A DNA stretch of 64,000 bases from Candidatus Corynebacterium faecigallinarum (GTDB lineage: Bacteria > Actinomycetota > Actinomycetes > Mycobacteriales > Mycobacteriaceae). Below are positions 18,539-26,067 of the stretch, piece by piece; positions within the stretch are counted from its first letter, which is position 1; each line of letters begins with the position of its first letter. The stretch lies in contig DWVP01000004.1 in NCBI GenBank assembly GCA_019120175.1, positions 62,001 through 126,000 of the forward strand, read 5' to 3'. The translations under genes were made by a program, and so were the position numbers. The notes under the pieces are model-generated. The model was given only the letters and a program-made list of their open reading frames with translations. It made no database searches and was not told the DNA's origin.

Positions 18539-19956
18539 CGTCGATGCCTCGCTTCATACTCGTCGGGGGAGTCGGTGTCGGTTGTGCCACCGTCCGGGGT
18601 TCCACTGTCCGGAGATCCGGCGTGGCTGTCGGTGTCTAACGGTGCAACGTGACCGGGGCCGTCATTGTTCCCCGACCCGGCTTCCTCACCGTTGCCGGCA
18701 CGCCAGTCGGTGACCAACCACACCACCACGCAGGCAGCGACTGTGATGACGATCAGTCCCCAGCCGACGGTGCCGCGGGTGTACTCGATGATCTTGCCGG
18801 CCCGCTCCCACCGGTCGGACCCCCACTCGTCGTAGGACAGGCACCAGTAGATACCGAACCAGGTCACCGGGTTGTGCATCACCGACAGGCGCCCGAAAAC
18901 GGTGAAGATCATCGGCAGCAGCATCATCGAGTAGTACATCTGGCCCAGGGAGCTGACCAGGAACACCCCGGTCATCAGGATGCCGGTGGACGTCGCCGCC
19001 CACATCCACGGGTCGCTGTTGCGCCAGCGCAGCAGTCCGAGCACCGCCACGGCAACGGCCAAGGCACAGAGCCCGCGCAGAACCAGGACGATCCAGTCGT
19101 CCATCCCGTAGTAGACACCCACCCCCGAGATGGAGGAATTGGCGTAGTCACGGACCTCGCCGAGATAGGGCACCAGCTTGTCCAGGTAGTCGCCGGGCTG
19201 GTTCATCAGTGGAATGGCAGCCAGGTTCAGCACCACCGGTACCGCGATACCGGAGATGACCGCCGACCACTGGGCGCGGACGAACGGCAGGAACAACAGG
19301 ACGGCGAACTGGGGTTTGACGGTGATGGTCAGACCGATGACCAGGCCGGCCAGGATACTGGCCCACCGACTGTTCTGCCCTTTTCCGGGGCCGAGTTTCC
19401 ACGAGATGTCGCCGCGTCCGACAAGCAACCACCAGAGGAAGGCCACCTCGGCGAGCAACAGGATGCCGTTGATGTTGGAGAACAGCAGCGTGTTCGTCAC
19501 CGACTCGGTGGCGAAGACCAGGAAGATGGCCACCGGCAGCACCGGTCCGGTCAACGGCTGACGGACAATCTTGGTCAGCAGTGCCAGGGCAGCGATCACG
19601 GCGATGGCGTTGGCGGCGATGAACATCGCCCGACCGAGACCCCAGGACGGGGCGAGGGTCATCGGGCTGAGCAGCAGGGTGCCGCCGGGGGAGTAGAGGT
19701 AGTGCGGGTCGACGAAGCTGTAGTTCTCGTTGTAGACCGGCACGCCATCGCGGAAGCGGTGCAGTGCGTCCCACACGGTAGTGAAGTCGTCGGTGGGGTG
19801 CTGGTTCTGTGGAATCAGCACGATGCGGTGCAGCATCGTCATGATGGCCAGCGGCCATGCTGCCATGGTCAGTGCCCCAGACGGGGTGCGCAGTGAAGCC
19901 CAACGAGAGGGCGCGCGTCCGTTCGAGGGAGGAGTTGTCGTAGTCATGGCGGTCAC
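18535..19956 (-). CDS. aftC: GT87-type membrane arabinofuranosyltransferase, AftC-like
   Basis: This polytopic GT-C transferase is predicted to add alpha-1,3 arabinofuranose branches to arabinogalactan and lipoarabinomannan from decaprenyl-phospho-arabinose at the outer side of the membrane. The 473 residues include about ten hydrophobic helices, an Asp-Asp pair in the first external loop (HPTDDFTTVWDALHRF), and the loop VDPHYLYSPGGTLLLSPM and TVKPQFAVLLFLPFVRAQW typical of DUF2029/GT87. The C-terminal 50 residues are a Gly/Asp/Ser-rich cytosolic tail. The partner msrB matches the M. tuberculosis order (aftC beside msrB, from memory), which supports AftC over other GT87 enzymes. GTG is preferred because a TAACAT box lies 7 bases before it; an ATG is 9 bases downstream. 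Confidence 0.82.
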   Translation of the reverse strand: MTAMTTTTPPSNGRAPSRWASLRTPSGALTMAAWPLAIMTMLHRIVLIPQNQHPTDDFTTVWDALHRFRDGVPVYNENYSFVDPHYLYSPGGTLLLSPMTLAPSWGLGRAMFIAANAIAVIAALALLTKIVRQPLTGPVLPVAIFLVFATESVTNTLLFSNINGILLLAEVAFLWWLLVGRGDISWKLGPGKGQNSRWASILAGLVIGLTITVKPQFAVLLFLPFVRAQWSAVISGIAVPVVLNLAAIPLMNQPGDYLDKLVPYLGEVRDYANSSISGVGVYYGMDDWIVLVLRGLCALAVAVAVLGLLRWRNSDPWMWAATSTGILMTGVFLVSSLGQMYYSMMLLPMIFTVFGRLSVMHNPVTWFGIYWCLSYDEWGSDRWERAGKIIEYTRGTVGWGLIVITVAACVVVWLVTDWRAGNGEEAGSGNNDGPGHVAPLDTDSHAGSPDSGTPDGGTTDTDSPDEYEARHRR

Positions 19957-19969
19957 CCCGAGAATGTTA
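19957..19969 (-). promoter_or_regulatory. -10 box for leaderless aftC-msrB mRNA
   Basis: On the minus strand TAACAT (19964-19969) is followed by 7 bases and the GTG start. Confidence 0.45.
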
Positions 19970-20022
19970 GCTGTTGTGCGGTCCGAAATACGGTTCCGCC
20001 ACGGATTACGTGGACCGCACAC

Positions 20023-20066
20023 GCCGGACGCCCGCCGCCTCCCGGGGGAGACGGCGGGCGTCCGGC
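20023..20066 (-). terminator. Terminator of the tRNA array
   Basis: A perfect 15-bp GC-rich stem (20023-20037 with 20052-20066) starts 7 bases after the 3' CCA of the last tRNA on the minus strand. No T-run follows, but stem length and position fit the end of the tRNA transcript. Confidence 0.7.
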
Positions 20067-20072
20067 CTGTCG

Positions 20073-20148
20073 TGGAGCGGATGACGAGACTCGAACTCGC
20101 GACCCTCACCTTGGCAAGGTGATGCGCTACCAACTGCGCTACATCCGC
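20073..20148 (-). tRNA. tRNA-Gly(GCC), copy 1
   Basis: The cloverleaf reads GCGGATG/CATCCGC for the acceptor, anticodon loop TTGCCAA (anticodon GCC) and a GTTCGAGTC T-loop region. The discriminator T is followed by an encoded CCA (20073-20075). Copy 1 is the last gene of the minus-strand array and identical in its body to the other two Gly copies. Confidence 0.97.
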
Positions 20149-20180
20149 AAAAAAGTGACCAGGCGACGATGCCTGTTCGT
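20149..20180 (-). other. tRNA spacer with small hairpin and T6 run
   Basis: On the minus strand CAGGC-N6-GCCTG is followed 5 bases later by TTTTTT, just before the next tRNA-Gly. The same spacer recurs at 20371-20402 with one substitution. It could cause partial termination or mark a processing site between tRNAs. Confidence 0.4.
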
Positions 20181-20251
20181 GCGCGATACTGGGATCGAAC
20201 CAGTGACCTCTTCCGTGTCAGGGAAGCGCTCTCCCGCTGAGCTAAACGCGC
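20181..20251 (-). tRNA. tRNA-Val(GAC), copy 1
   Basis: The 71-nt body has acceptor GCGCGTT/ATCGCGC with one T-T mismatch, anticodon loop CTGACAC (anticodon GAC) and T-loop TTCGATC. CCA is not encoded (the gene is followed by ACGA on its strand). It is part of the duplicated Gly-Val unit. Confidence 0.97.
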
Positions 20252-20294
20252 GGGTTTCTCCCGCCGCCACCAGCCCAGGGCCGGTAGGGGGAAG

Positions 20295-20370
20295 TGGAGC
20301 GGATGACGAGACTCGAACTCGCGACCCTCACCTTGGCAAGGTGATGCGCTACCAACTGCGCTACATCCGC
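20295..20370 (-). tRNA. tRNA-Gly(GCC), copy 2
   Basis: Identical body to copy 1, with anticodon GCC and an encoded CCA. It lies exactly 222 bp from copy 1. Confidence 0.97.
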
Positions 20371-20402
20371 AAAAAAGTGACCAGGCGATGATGCCTGTTC
20401 GT

Positions 20403-20473
20403 GCGCGATACTGGGATCGAACCAGTGACCTCTTCCGTGTCAGGGAAGCGCTCTCCCGCTGAGCTAAACGCGC
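20403..20473 (-). tRNA. tRNA-Val(GAC), copy 2
   Basis: Identical body to Val copy 1 and displaced by exactly 222 bp, with anticodon GAC and no encoded CCA. Confidence 0.97.
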
Positions 20474-20482
20474 TTACTGCGA

Positions 20483-20553
20483 GGTGGAAACGGGAATCGA
20501 ACCCGTGTACACGGTTTTGCAGACCGTTGCCTAAGCCACTCAGCCATTCCACC
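20483..20553 (-). tRNA. tRNA-Cys(GCA)
   Basis: A 71-nt cloverleaf with acceptor GGTGGAA/TTCCACC, anticodon loop CTGCAAA (anticodon GCA), T-loop TTCGATT and discriminator T, the normal identity base of tRNA-Cys. CCA is not encoded. Confidence 0.97.
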
Positions 20554-20625
20554 GTGGCGTCTCCGCCTCGTTCGGACCTTGACTCTACCGGTCGGGCACC
20601 GGAAGAGTAAAACCTAAGACCCTGA

Positions 20626-20697
20626 GCGGATGACGAGACTCGAACTCGCGACCCTCACCTTGGCAAGGTGATGCGCTACCAACTGCGCTACATCCGC
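20626..20697 (-). tRNA. tRNA-Gly(GCC), copy 3
   Basis: Same body as the other two Gly copies, but followed by TCAG rather than TCCA, so its CCA end is not encoded. It is the first gene of the minus-strand array, next to the promoter. Confidence 0.97.
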
Positions 20698-20729
20698 ATG
20701 CACCGTGTTGTTCCGGTGCGCTGCAAAAC

Positions 20730-20757
20730 TCTATATGTTCCGTCCCCTAGGCACAAA
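20730..20757 (-). promoter_or_regulatory. Candidate promoter of the minus-strand tRNA array
   Basis: On the minus strand TTTGTG (20752-20757) and TATAGA (20730-20735) are 16 bases apart, 32 bases before the first tRNA. No better pair is seen in this gap. Confidence 0.5.
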
Positions 20758-21037
20758 TGTGCACGTCATCGTTGGTTCCGGCGTGGGATGTCGGGCATGG
20801 TGTCCGGCAATCGAACCCCATCGTTGTGATTCTGCACCGAGAATGTCTGGTGATTGAACCGTTATTGCCCTGTGGTTCGGCTCTGTGGCTCCGCCCCGGT
20901 GCGCTGGTGGCGGTTCGCACGGGGCATAAGGGCGACAGGGCCTGCGACCGCAACGGCGAAATCAACCATCCATGCCGTGACGTGCGAAGTTGTGCTCGGG
21001 TGGTGTGGTGGTGATAGGTTACATCTCGTTCGCCTGA
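20758..21037. other. Intergenic region between the two tRNA transcription units, no gene seen
   Basis: Neither strand holds a frame with coding-like composition, and the open frames that run into the tRNAs translate tRNA sequence. A weak TAGGTT (21015-21020) with TTGTGC 19 bases upstream may serve tRNA-Val(CAC). The lower local GC content and lack of coding signal would fit remnants of past integration, but nothing identifiable remains. Confidence 0.5.
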
Positions 21038-21112
21038 GGTCCCATAGCTCAGCGGAAGAGCGTTCCGTTCACACCGGAGAGGTCGCTGGTTCGAACCCAG
21101 CTGGGACCACCA
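21038..21112 (+). tRNA. tRNA-Val(CAC)
   Basis: Acceptor GGTCCCA/TGGGACC, anticodon loop TTCACAC (anticodon CAC), T-loop TTCGAAC, discriminator A and encoded CCA. It is alone on the plus strand and followed by a terminator. From memory, tRNA-Val genes at this chromosomal place are used by a prophage in C. glutamicum. Confidence 0.96.
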
Positions 21113-21120
21113 CGACACCA

Positions 21121-21155
21121 CAGCCCGTCAGTACCGTCACGGTACCGACGGGCTG
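21121..21155 (+). terminator. Terminator of tRNA-Val(CAC)
   Basis: CAGCCCGTC (21121-21129) pairs with GACGGGCTG (21147-21155), and an inner GTACCG/CGGTAC stem is separated by one mismatch. CTTTCGTTT follows, so this is an intrinsic terminator. Confidence 0.85.
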
Positions 21156-21261
21156 CTTTCGTTTATCCGGTGTCACCTGCCATAAGCTGGGCCTGTACCC
21201 CTATGCAGGTGTCCCCGGGAACTGCCGGGCAGTCCGGAACGACCTGTGGAGCGTAGGGCCG

Positions 21262-21267
21262 TAGACT
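21262..21267 (+). promoter_or_regulatory. -10 element upstream of the copC-DyP operon
   Basis: TAGACT lies about 100 bases before the copC ATG, with the five 14-bp repeats between. No clear -35. Confidence 0.4.
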
Positions 21268-21282
21268 ACATGCTGCGCCCCG

Positions 21283-21352
21283 ATTCACCTGTGCTGATTG
21301 ACCTGCCCAGATTGACCTGCCCAGATTGACCTGCGCAGCCTGACCTGCGCTG
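21283..21352 (+). repeat. Five tandem 14-bp repeats in the copC leader
   Basis: Units in order: ATTCACCTGTGCTG, ATTGACCTGCCCAG (twice), ATTGACCTGCGCAG and CCTGACCTGCGCTG. They end 16 bases before the CopC ATG, immediately ahead of the GAAAGGA ribosome-binding site. The two central copies are identical and the outer ones have diverged. Confidence 0.9.
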
Positions 21353-21368
21353 ATCTGAAAGGACGACG

Positions 21369-21944
21369 ATGTCCCGTTCCTCCACCACTGTCCGCCGATG
21401 CATCCCGTTTGTCGCGCCGATTGCCGCTGCGGGACTGGTGATCGCGACGACTCCCGCCGCCTTCGCCCACGACCAGGTGGCCGGTGGAAGCCCGGAGCCT
21501 GAGAGCACCGTCTCCTCGGTTCCGGAGTCCATCGTGGTGGAGAACTCGGCGGAACCCCGCGAGAACTACAACTCGATCGCCCTGTCGCTCTGCGGTGACC
21601 AGGTGGTGTCTGGCGAGCCTTCCATCGACGGCTCGTCATTGACCCTCGACGTCCCCTCGGACGAGGACCTGGCTGACGGTGAGTACACGGTCGGCTACCA
21701 GGTCACCTCCTCGGACGGTCACCCGATCCGCGGCAGCTACACCTTCACCCTCGACACCGGGAGTGGCGAGGTCGTCGACTGCGCGTCCGGTGAGGAGGAG
21801 TCCGCCTCCGGCGATGCGGACGAGGACGGTCTGCCCTCGTGGACCGGCACGGCGCTCGGCATCACTGGTGTCATCGTTGTGGCAGGTGCCTTGATCATGG
21901 CTATCGCCCGATTCCGGAACATGAACCGCGACGAGGACAACTGA
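21369..21944 (+). CDS. copC: CopC-domain copper-binding protein, membrane-anchored
   Basis: The 191-residue protein has a signal peptide ending AFAHD, so a histidine starts the mature protein, as in CopC-type Cu(II) sites. The CopC fold spans about residues 34-130 and contains the second metal region SSDGHPIRGSYTFTL. After an acidic linker (EEESASGDADEDG) one transmembrane helix (about 156-178) anchors it with a short charged tail inside. Only the N-terminal-His plus C-terminal-His Cu(II) site is visible; no Met-rich Cu(I) site is present. DyP peroxidase follows after 6 bases, an arrangement also known in C. glutamicum from memory. A role in copper delivery or resistance is inferred. Confidence 0.88.
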   Translation: MSRSSTTVRRCIPFVAPIAAAGLVIATTPAAFAHDQVAGGSPEPESTVSSVPESIVVENSAEPRENYNSIALSLCGDQVVSGEPSIDGSSLTLDVPSDEDLADGEYTVGYQVTSSDGHPIRGSYTFTLDTGSGEVVDCASGEEESASGDADEDGLPSWTGTALGITGVIVVAGALIMAIARFRNMNRDEDN

Positions 21945-21950
21945 CCCACG

Positions 21951-23225
21951 ATGTCCTCTCGCACTACCCGACGTAGCTTCCTCACCGGAGTCGGGGTTCT
22001 CTCGGCTACTGCGGCAGTAGCTACCGCCGCGTCCTGCGCCAACGGCGGTGGGACAGACGGTGACGGCACGGACAACAGTGGCGCAGACGGTGCAGGTGGC
22101 ACAGGCACCGGCGGTATCGGCGACACCGGCACGGTCACCTTCGACGGCCCCCACCAGGCCGGCATCACCACACCACTGCAGTCCCACAACACCACCGTGG
22201 CATTCACGCTGCGTGACGGGGTGGACGCCGACGGTGCCCGGCGGCTGCTGCGTCTGTGGACCGACGATGCCAGGCGGCTGTGCACCGGCGGGACCGTCCT
22301 GGCCGACCTGGAACCCGAGCTCTCCGAGACCACCGGGAACCTCACCGTGACCTGTGGGTTCGGCGCGTCCTTCTTCAACCGGACCAAGATAGGGAACCGG
22401 CCGGACTGGTTGGAGCCGCTGCCGAAGTTCACCGGTGACCGTCTCGACAACACCTGGGGCGAGCGGGACATCGTCCTGCAGATCTGTGGTGACGACCGCA
22501 CGACGGTCTCCCACGCGGTCCGCGTGCTGGTGCGGGGCGGGGCGGACTATGCCCGGCCGTCGTGGAGCCAGGAGGGCTTCCTCGACATCCCGTTCGACAC
22601 CGACGGACAACAGGGAACCCCGCGCAACCTCTTCGGCTTCAAGGACGGCACGGTCAACCCGGACACCGCGGACGAGCAGGACGAGCATGTCTGGATCGGC
22701 GAAGGACCACTCGCCGGCGGGACATGCATGGTCATCCGGCGCATCGCCTTCGACATGCCGGAATGGGAGGCCGCGGACCGGATCACCCGCGAGGTGTCGA
22801 TGGGACGCACCATCGTCGAGGGCGCACCGATCGGTGGAGAGAAGGAGTTCGACGAGCCGGACTTCGAGGCCTTCGGTGACGACGGACTGCCGGTCATCGA
22901 CACCAACTCCCACATCGCCCTGGCCACCGCCACCGGGCACGAGGACACCGACCCGCTGCTTCGTCGGGCCTACAACTACGACCTGCCGGTCACCGTCTCC
23001 GGTGCGGACGATCTGGTCGACGCCCCGCTGATGGACCTCTCGGACACCGGCTTGATCTTCACCTGTTTCCAGCGTGATCCCCGACGGTCCTTCATCCCGA
23101 TGCAGCGGCGACTGGCGGAGGGGGACCGGCTGAATGAATGGATCGTCCACGTCGGCTCGGCGGTGTTCTATGTGCCGCCGGGAACCGACGAGGACGGCTT
23201 CTGGGGCGAGGAGCTCTTCGACTGA
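21951..23225 (+). CDS. Dye-decolorising-type (DyP) haem peroxidase, Tat-exported
   Basis: A haem peroxidase of 424 residues, probably secreted folded through the Tat pathway. The N-terminus has the twin-arginine motif TRRSFLTGVG and then a hydrophobic stretch ending ATAASCANGG, which could also act as a lipobox (Cys near 25). After a Gly/Asp/Thr linker comes the catalytic core, with the DyP signature GFKDGTVN (distal Asp) near 230 and proximal His region NSHIALATATGHEDTD. The C-terminus FIPMQRRLAEGDRLNEWI is family-typical. It could be EfeB-like, but no efeU/efeO lies beside it. Location and partner suggest work with the copper protein at the cell surface. Confidence 0.9.
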   Translation: MSSRTTRRSFLTGVGVLSATAAVATAASCANGGGTDGDGTDNSGADGAGGTGTGGIGDTGTVTFDGPHQAGITTPLQSHNTTVAFTLRDGVDADGARRLLRLWTDDARRLCTGGTVLADLEPELSETTGNLTVTCGFGASFFNRTKIGNRPDWLEPLPKFTGDRLDNTWGERDIVLQICGDDRTTVSHAVRVLVRGGADYARPSWSQEGFLDIPFDTDGQQGTPRNLFGFKDGTVNPDTADEQDEHVWIGEGPLAGGTCMVIRRIAFDMPEWEAADRITREVSMGRTIVEGAPIGGEKEFDEPDFEAFGDDGLPVIDTNSHIALATATGHEDTDPLLRRAYNYDLPVTVSGADDLVDAPLMDLSDTGLIFTCFQRDPRRSFIPMQRRLAEGDRLNEWIVHVGSAVFYVPPGTDEDGFWGEELFD

Positions 23226-23265
23226 CCTGATCCGTGCCGGTGGCACGGCTGGTCACCCCGCCAGG

Positions 23266-23308
23266 TAGTGTAGTCCTCGACTTCCAGTCGAGGATCGATG
23301 AAGCGATC
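23266..23308 (+). promoter_or_regulatory. thrS promoter -10 and structured leader
   Basis: TAGTGT (23266-23271) is followed at once by a perfect 7-bp hairpin, CCTCGAC-TTCCA-GTCGAGG (23275-23293), and a weaker GATCG/CGATC pair (23293-23308). The thrS GTG is 95 bases downstream of the -10. No T-box sequence is seen. Confidence 0.4.
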
Positions 23309-23365
23309 CGGACCGTCACCAGGTATGTGACTGTCCTCATCTGTCGTGTTAGGAGCACACCCGAA

Positions 23366-25459
23366 GTGAGTAATTCAGCATTGGACGCCGGCAACGGAAT
23401 CGGAAACCCCGAGGTCACCGTGCCGGAGGCGACGTTCACCGTCCCCGCCGGTGAGTCCGCTGGCGCCGCCATGCGTCCCCTGGAGCTGCCGAACAAGGGC
23501 CCGCAGGCCATTGTCTGCGTCCGTGATGCCGAGGGAAACCTCCGTGACCTGGCCTTCACTCCTGACACCGACACCGAGGTCACCGCCGTCGCCGCCGACA
23601 CCGAGGACGGACGTGGTGTGATCCGCCACTCCTGCGCCCACGTGCTCGCACAGGCTGTTCAGAAGGAGTTCCCGGGCACCAAGCTCGGTATCGGCCCGGC
23701 CGTCGAGAACGGCTTCTACTACGACTTCGAGCCGGCCGAGCCCTTCACCCCAGAGGACCTCAAGCGCCTCGAGAAGGCGATGAAGAAGATCATCAAGTCA
23801 GGTCAGCGCTTCGAGCGTAAGGCCTATGACTCGGTGGAGGACGCCCGTGAGGAGTACCTCGACGAGCCCTTCAAGCTGGAGCTGGTGGACGACAAGTCCC
23901 GGGGTGACATCCCCGAGGACGACGCCGCCGCCGAGGTCGGCGAGGGCGAGCTGACCGCCTACTCCAACCTCAACCCGCGCACCGGCGAGGTGGAGTGGTA
24001 CGACCTGTGCCGTGGCCCCCACGTGCCCACCACCCGCTACATCCCGGCCTTCGCCCTGACCCGCACCTCCGCCGCCTACTGGCGCGGTGACCAGTCCAAG
24101 GCCGGCCTGCAGCGCATCTACGGCACCGCCTGGGAATCCAAGGAGTCCCTCGACGAGTACCAGACGATGATCGCCGAGGCCGAGAAGCGTGACCACCGGC
24201 GTCTCGGCTCCGAGCTTGACCTGTTCAGCTTCCCCGACGAGATCGGCTCCGGCTTCCCGGTCTTCCATCCGGACGGAGCGACGATCCGCCTGGAGATGGA
24301 GGAGCACTCCCGTCGCCGCCACATCGCCTCGGGCTACTCCTTCGTGTCCACCCCGCACATCACCAAGGGCACGCTGTTCGAGAAGTCGGGCCACTTGGAC
24401 TGGTACGCCGACGGCATGTTCCCGCCCATGAAGCTGGACGAGGAACGCGACGCCGACGGCAACATCACCAAGCAGGCCGTCGACTACTACGCCAAGCCGA
24501 TGAACTGCCCGATGCACAACCTGATCTTCGCCTCCCGTGGCCGGTCCTACCGTGAGCTTCCGCTGCGACTCTTCGAGTTCGGTACGGTCTACCGCTACGA
24601 GAAGTCCGGTGTGGTCCACGGCCTCACCCGTGCCCGCGGCTTCACGCAGGACGACGCCCACATCTACTGCACCGAGGACCAGCTCGAGGTCGAGCTGACC
24701 ACCGTGCTGGAGTTCATCATCTCCCTGCTCAAGGACTACGGTCTCGATGACTTCTACCTGGAGCTGTCGACGAAGGACCCGAACAAGTACGTCGGCTCCG
24801 ACGAGGTCTGGGAGAAGGCCACCGAGACTCTGCGTGCGGTCGCGGAGAAGTCCGGCCTCGAGCTCGTCCCGGACCCGGAGGGCGCGGCCTTCTACGGCCC
24901 GAAGATCTCCGTGCAGGCCCGCGACGCCATCGGCCGCACCTGGCAGATGTCCACCGTGCAGCTGGACTTCAACCTGCCGGAGCGTTTCGACCTGGAGTAC
25001 ACCGCCAACGACGGCACCAAGCAGCGTCCGGTGATGATTCACCGCGCCCTGTTCGGTTCCATCGAGCGTTTCTTCGGCGTGCTGCTGGAGCACTACGCTG
25101 GCGCCTTCCCGGCCTGGCTGGCCCCGCACCAGGTCACCGGCATCCCGGTCGCCGACGAGTTCATCGACTACCTCGAGGGCATCACCGCCGAGCTGCGTGA
25201 GCACGGTATCCGTGCCGCGGTCGACACCTCCGACGACCGCATGCAGAAGAAGATCCGCAACCACACCACCGGCAAGGTGCCCTTCATGCTGCTGGCCGGT
25301 GGCCGCGACGTCGAGGCCGGGGCGGTCAGCTTCCGCTTCCTCGACGGCACCCAGGTCAACGGTGTGCCGAAGGACGAGGCCGTGCGGATCATCACCGAGT
25401 GGGTCCGGGCTCGCCGCAATGAGCAGCCCAACGGAGAGAACATTGCCGAACTCCGCTGA
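23366..25459 (+). CDS. thrS: Threonyl-tRNA synthetase
   Basis: It charges tRNA-Thr. The 697-residue product has an N-terminal TGS-like domain ([12 protein letters not shown]...), an editing domain with the HxxxH site ([17 protein letters not shown], near 90), then class II motif 1, the zinc-binding Cys in MNCPMHN (near 383), motif 2 ([18 protein letters not shown]), motif 3 ([20 protein letters not shown]), and a C-terminal anticodon domain. GTG with AGGAG about 10 bases upstream is used; an open frame 44 codons longer runs through the structured leader and lacks conservation. The gene leads the HIT-pgsA-pim operon as in mycobacteria. Confidence 0.97.
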   Translation: MSNSALDAGNGIGNPEVTVPEATFTVPAGESAGAAMRPLELPNKGPQAIVCVRDAEGNLRDLAFTPDTDTEVTAVAADTEDGRGVIRHSCAHVLAQAVQKEFPGTKLGIGPAVENGFYYDFEPAEPFTPEDLKRLEKAMKKIIKSGQRFERKAYDSVEDAREEYLDEPFKLELVDDKSRGDIPEDDAAAEVGEGELTAYSNLNPRTGEVEWYDLCRGPHVPTTRYIPAFALTRTSAAYWRGDQSKAGLQRIYGTAWESKESLDEYQTMIAEAEKRDHRRLGSELDLFSFPDEIGSGFPVFHPDGATIRLEMEEHSRRRHIASGYSFVSTPHITKGTLFEKSGHLDWYADGMFPPMKLDEERDADGNITKQAVDYYAKPMNCPMHNLIFASRGRSYRELPLRLFEFGTVYRYEKSGVVHGLTRARGFTQDDAHIYCTEDQLEVELTTVLEFIISLLKDYGLDDFYLELSTKDPNKYVGSDEVWEKATETLRAVAEKSGLELVPDPEGAAFYGPKISVQARDAIGRTWQMSTVQLDFNLPERFDLEYTANDGTKQRPVMIHRALFGSIERFFGVLLEHYAGAFPAWLAPHQVTGIPVADEFIDYLEGITAELREHGIRAAVDTSDDRMQKKIRNHTTGKVPFMLLAGGRDVEAGAVSFRFLDGTQVNGVPKDEAVRIITEWVRARRNEQPNGENIAELR

Positions 25460-26063
25460 CACCCGCCCCACCTCCGACAGTGTCCCCGGCACCATTGGCG
25501 GCAACGGTGAGACGGTGACGGATACCGGCGTCGGGATCGAGGACGGTCTCGCCCGGCTGTGGGCCCCGTACCGGTCGGCCTACATCGCCGAGAACGGGGC
25601 GTCCGGAGGTGCTGGCGCATCCGGCGCTGGCTCGAAGAGCGACGATCCTTTCGAGGACTTGCCGGAGAAGTCGGATGAGGAGGCCCTCATCGTGGCGCGC
25701 GGTGCTGAGGTCTTCTGCATCCTCAACCTCTACCCGTACAATCCGGGGCACATGATGGTCCTTCCATACCGGAAGGTCGCGTCATACGAGGATTTGACCG
25801 ACAGTGAGACTGCCGAAATGGCAGACTTCACCAAGAAGGCGATCCGGGTACTGCGTCGGGTGTCACGTCCGGAAGCGTTGAACGTGGGCATGAACCTTGG
25901 CAAGGCCTCCGGTGGGTCGGTGCCGGGACACCTGCACCAGCACATTGTGCCGCGGTGGCAGGGCGACACCAGTTTCATGACGGTGTTGACCGGTTCGAAG
26001 ATCATGGTGCAGTTGCTGGGGGAGACCCGCCAGCTGCTGGCGCAGGCGTGGAAGGAGATCTAG
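25443..26063 (+). CDS. HIT-family protein, probable Ap4A phosphorylase
   Basis: A histidine-triad protein of 206 residues with the HIT signature [10 protein letters not shown] (near 158) and the nucleotide-binding [20 protein letters not shown]. In M. tuberculosis the gene at this place (thrS-HIT-pgsA) encodes diadenosine tetraphosphate phosphorylase, and the same role is inferred here. The N-terminal 60 residues are variable. The start is uncertain: a TTG overlapping thrS by 17 bases with GGAGAG upstream is chosen, and a later GTG would give a shorter protein with the core intact. Confidence 0.85.
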   Translation: MPNSADTRPTSDSVPGTIGGNGETVTDTGVGIEDGLARLWAPYRSAYIAENGASGGAGASGAGSKSDDPFEDLPEKSDEEALIVARGAEVFCILNLYPYNPGHMMVLPYRKVASYEDLTDSETAEMADFTKKAIRVLRRVSRPEALNVGMNLGKASGGSVPGHLHQHIVPRWQGDTSFMTVLTGSKIMVQLLGETRQLLAQAWKEI

Positions 26064-26067
26064 AGGA

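Larger units (their letters stand above)
20073..20473. repeat. 222-bp tandem duplication of a tRNA-Gly/tRNA-Val unit
   Basis: Gly copies start 222 bp apart, Val copies 222 bp apart, and the Val-to-Gly spacers differ by a single base (C/T at 20167 versus its partner). This indicates a recent duplication or strong gene conversion. Confidence 0.85.

Noticed and set aside
20149..20180. Strong terminator between tRNA-Val and tRNA-Gly
   Set aside because: The stem is only 5 bp and the T-run starts 5 bases later, so full termination inside the array is unlikely; kept as a weak feature only.
20119..20610. Frames reading DTGIEPVTSSVSGKRSPAEL and similar
   Set aside because: These are the well-known false proteins made by translating the complement of tRNA genes.
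20747..21121. 124-codon frame containing WSQLGSNQRPLRCERN
   Set aside because: Spurious translation across the complement of tRNA-Val(CAC); no ribosome-binding site or conserved start.
23226..23365. T-box riboswitch for thrS
   Set aside because: The leader is too short, and the T-box consensus and a Thr specifier loop are absent.
21636..25504. Long minus-strand frames (536 and 568 codons) opposite the DyP peroxidase and thrS
   Set aside because: They have no recognisable domain and lie entirely antisense to well-supported genes.
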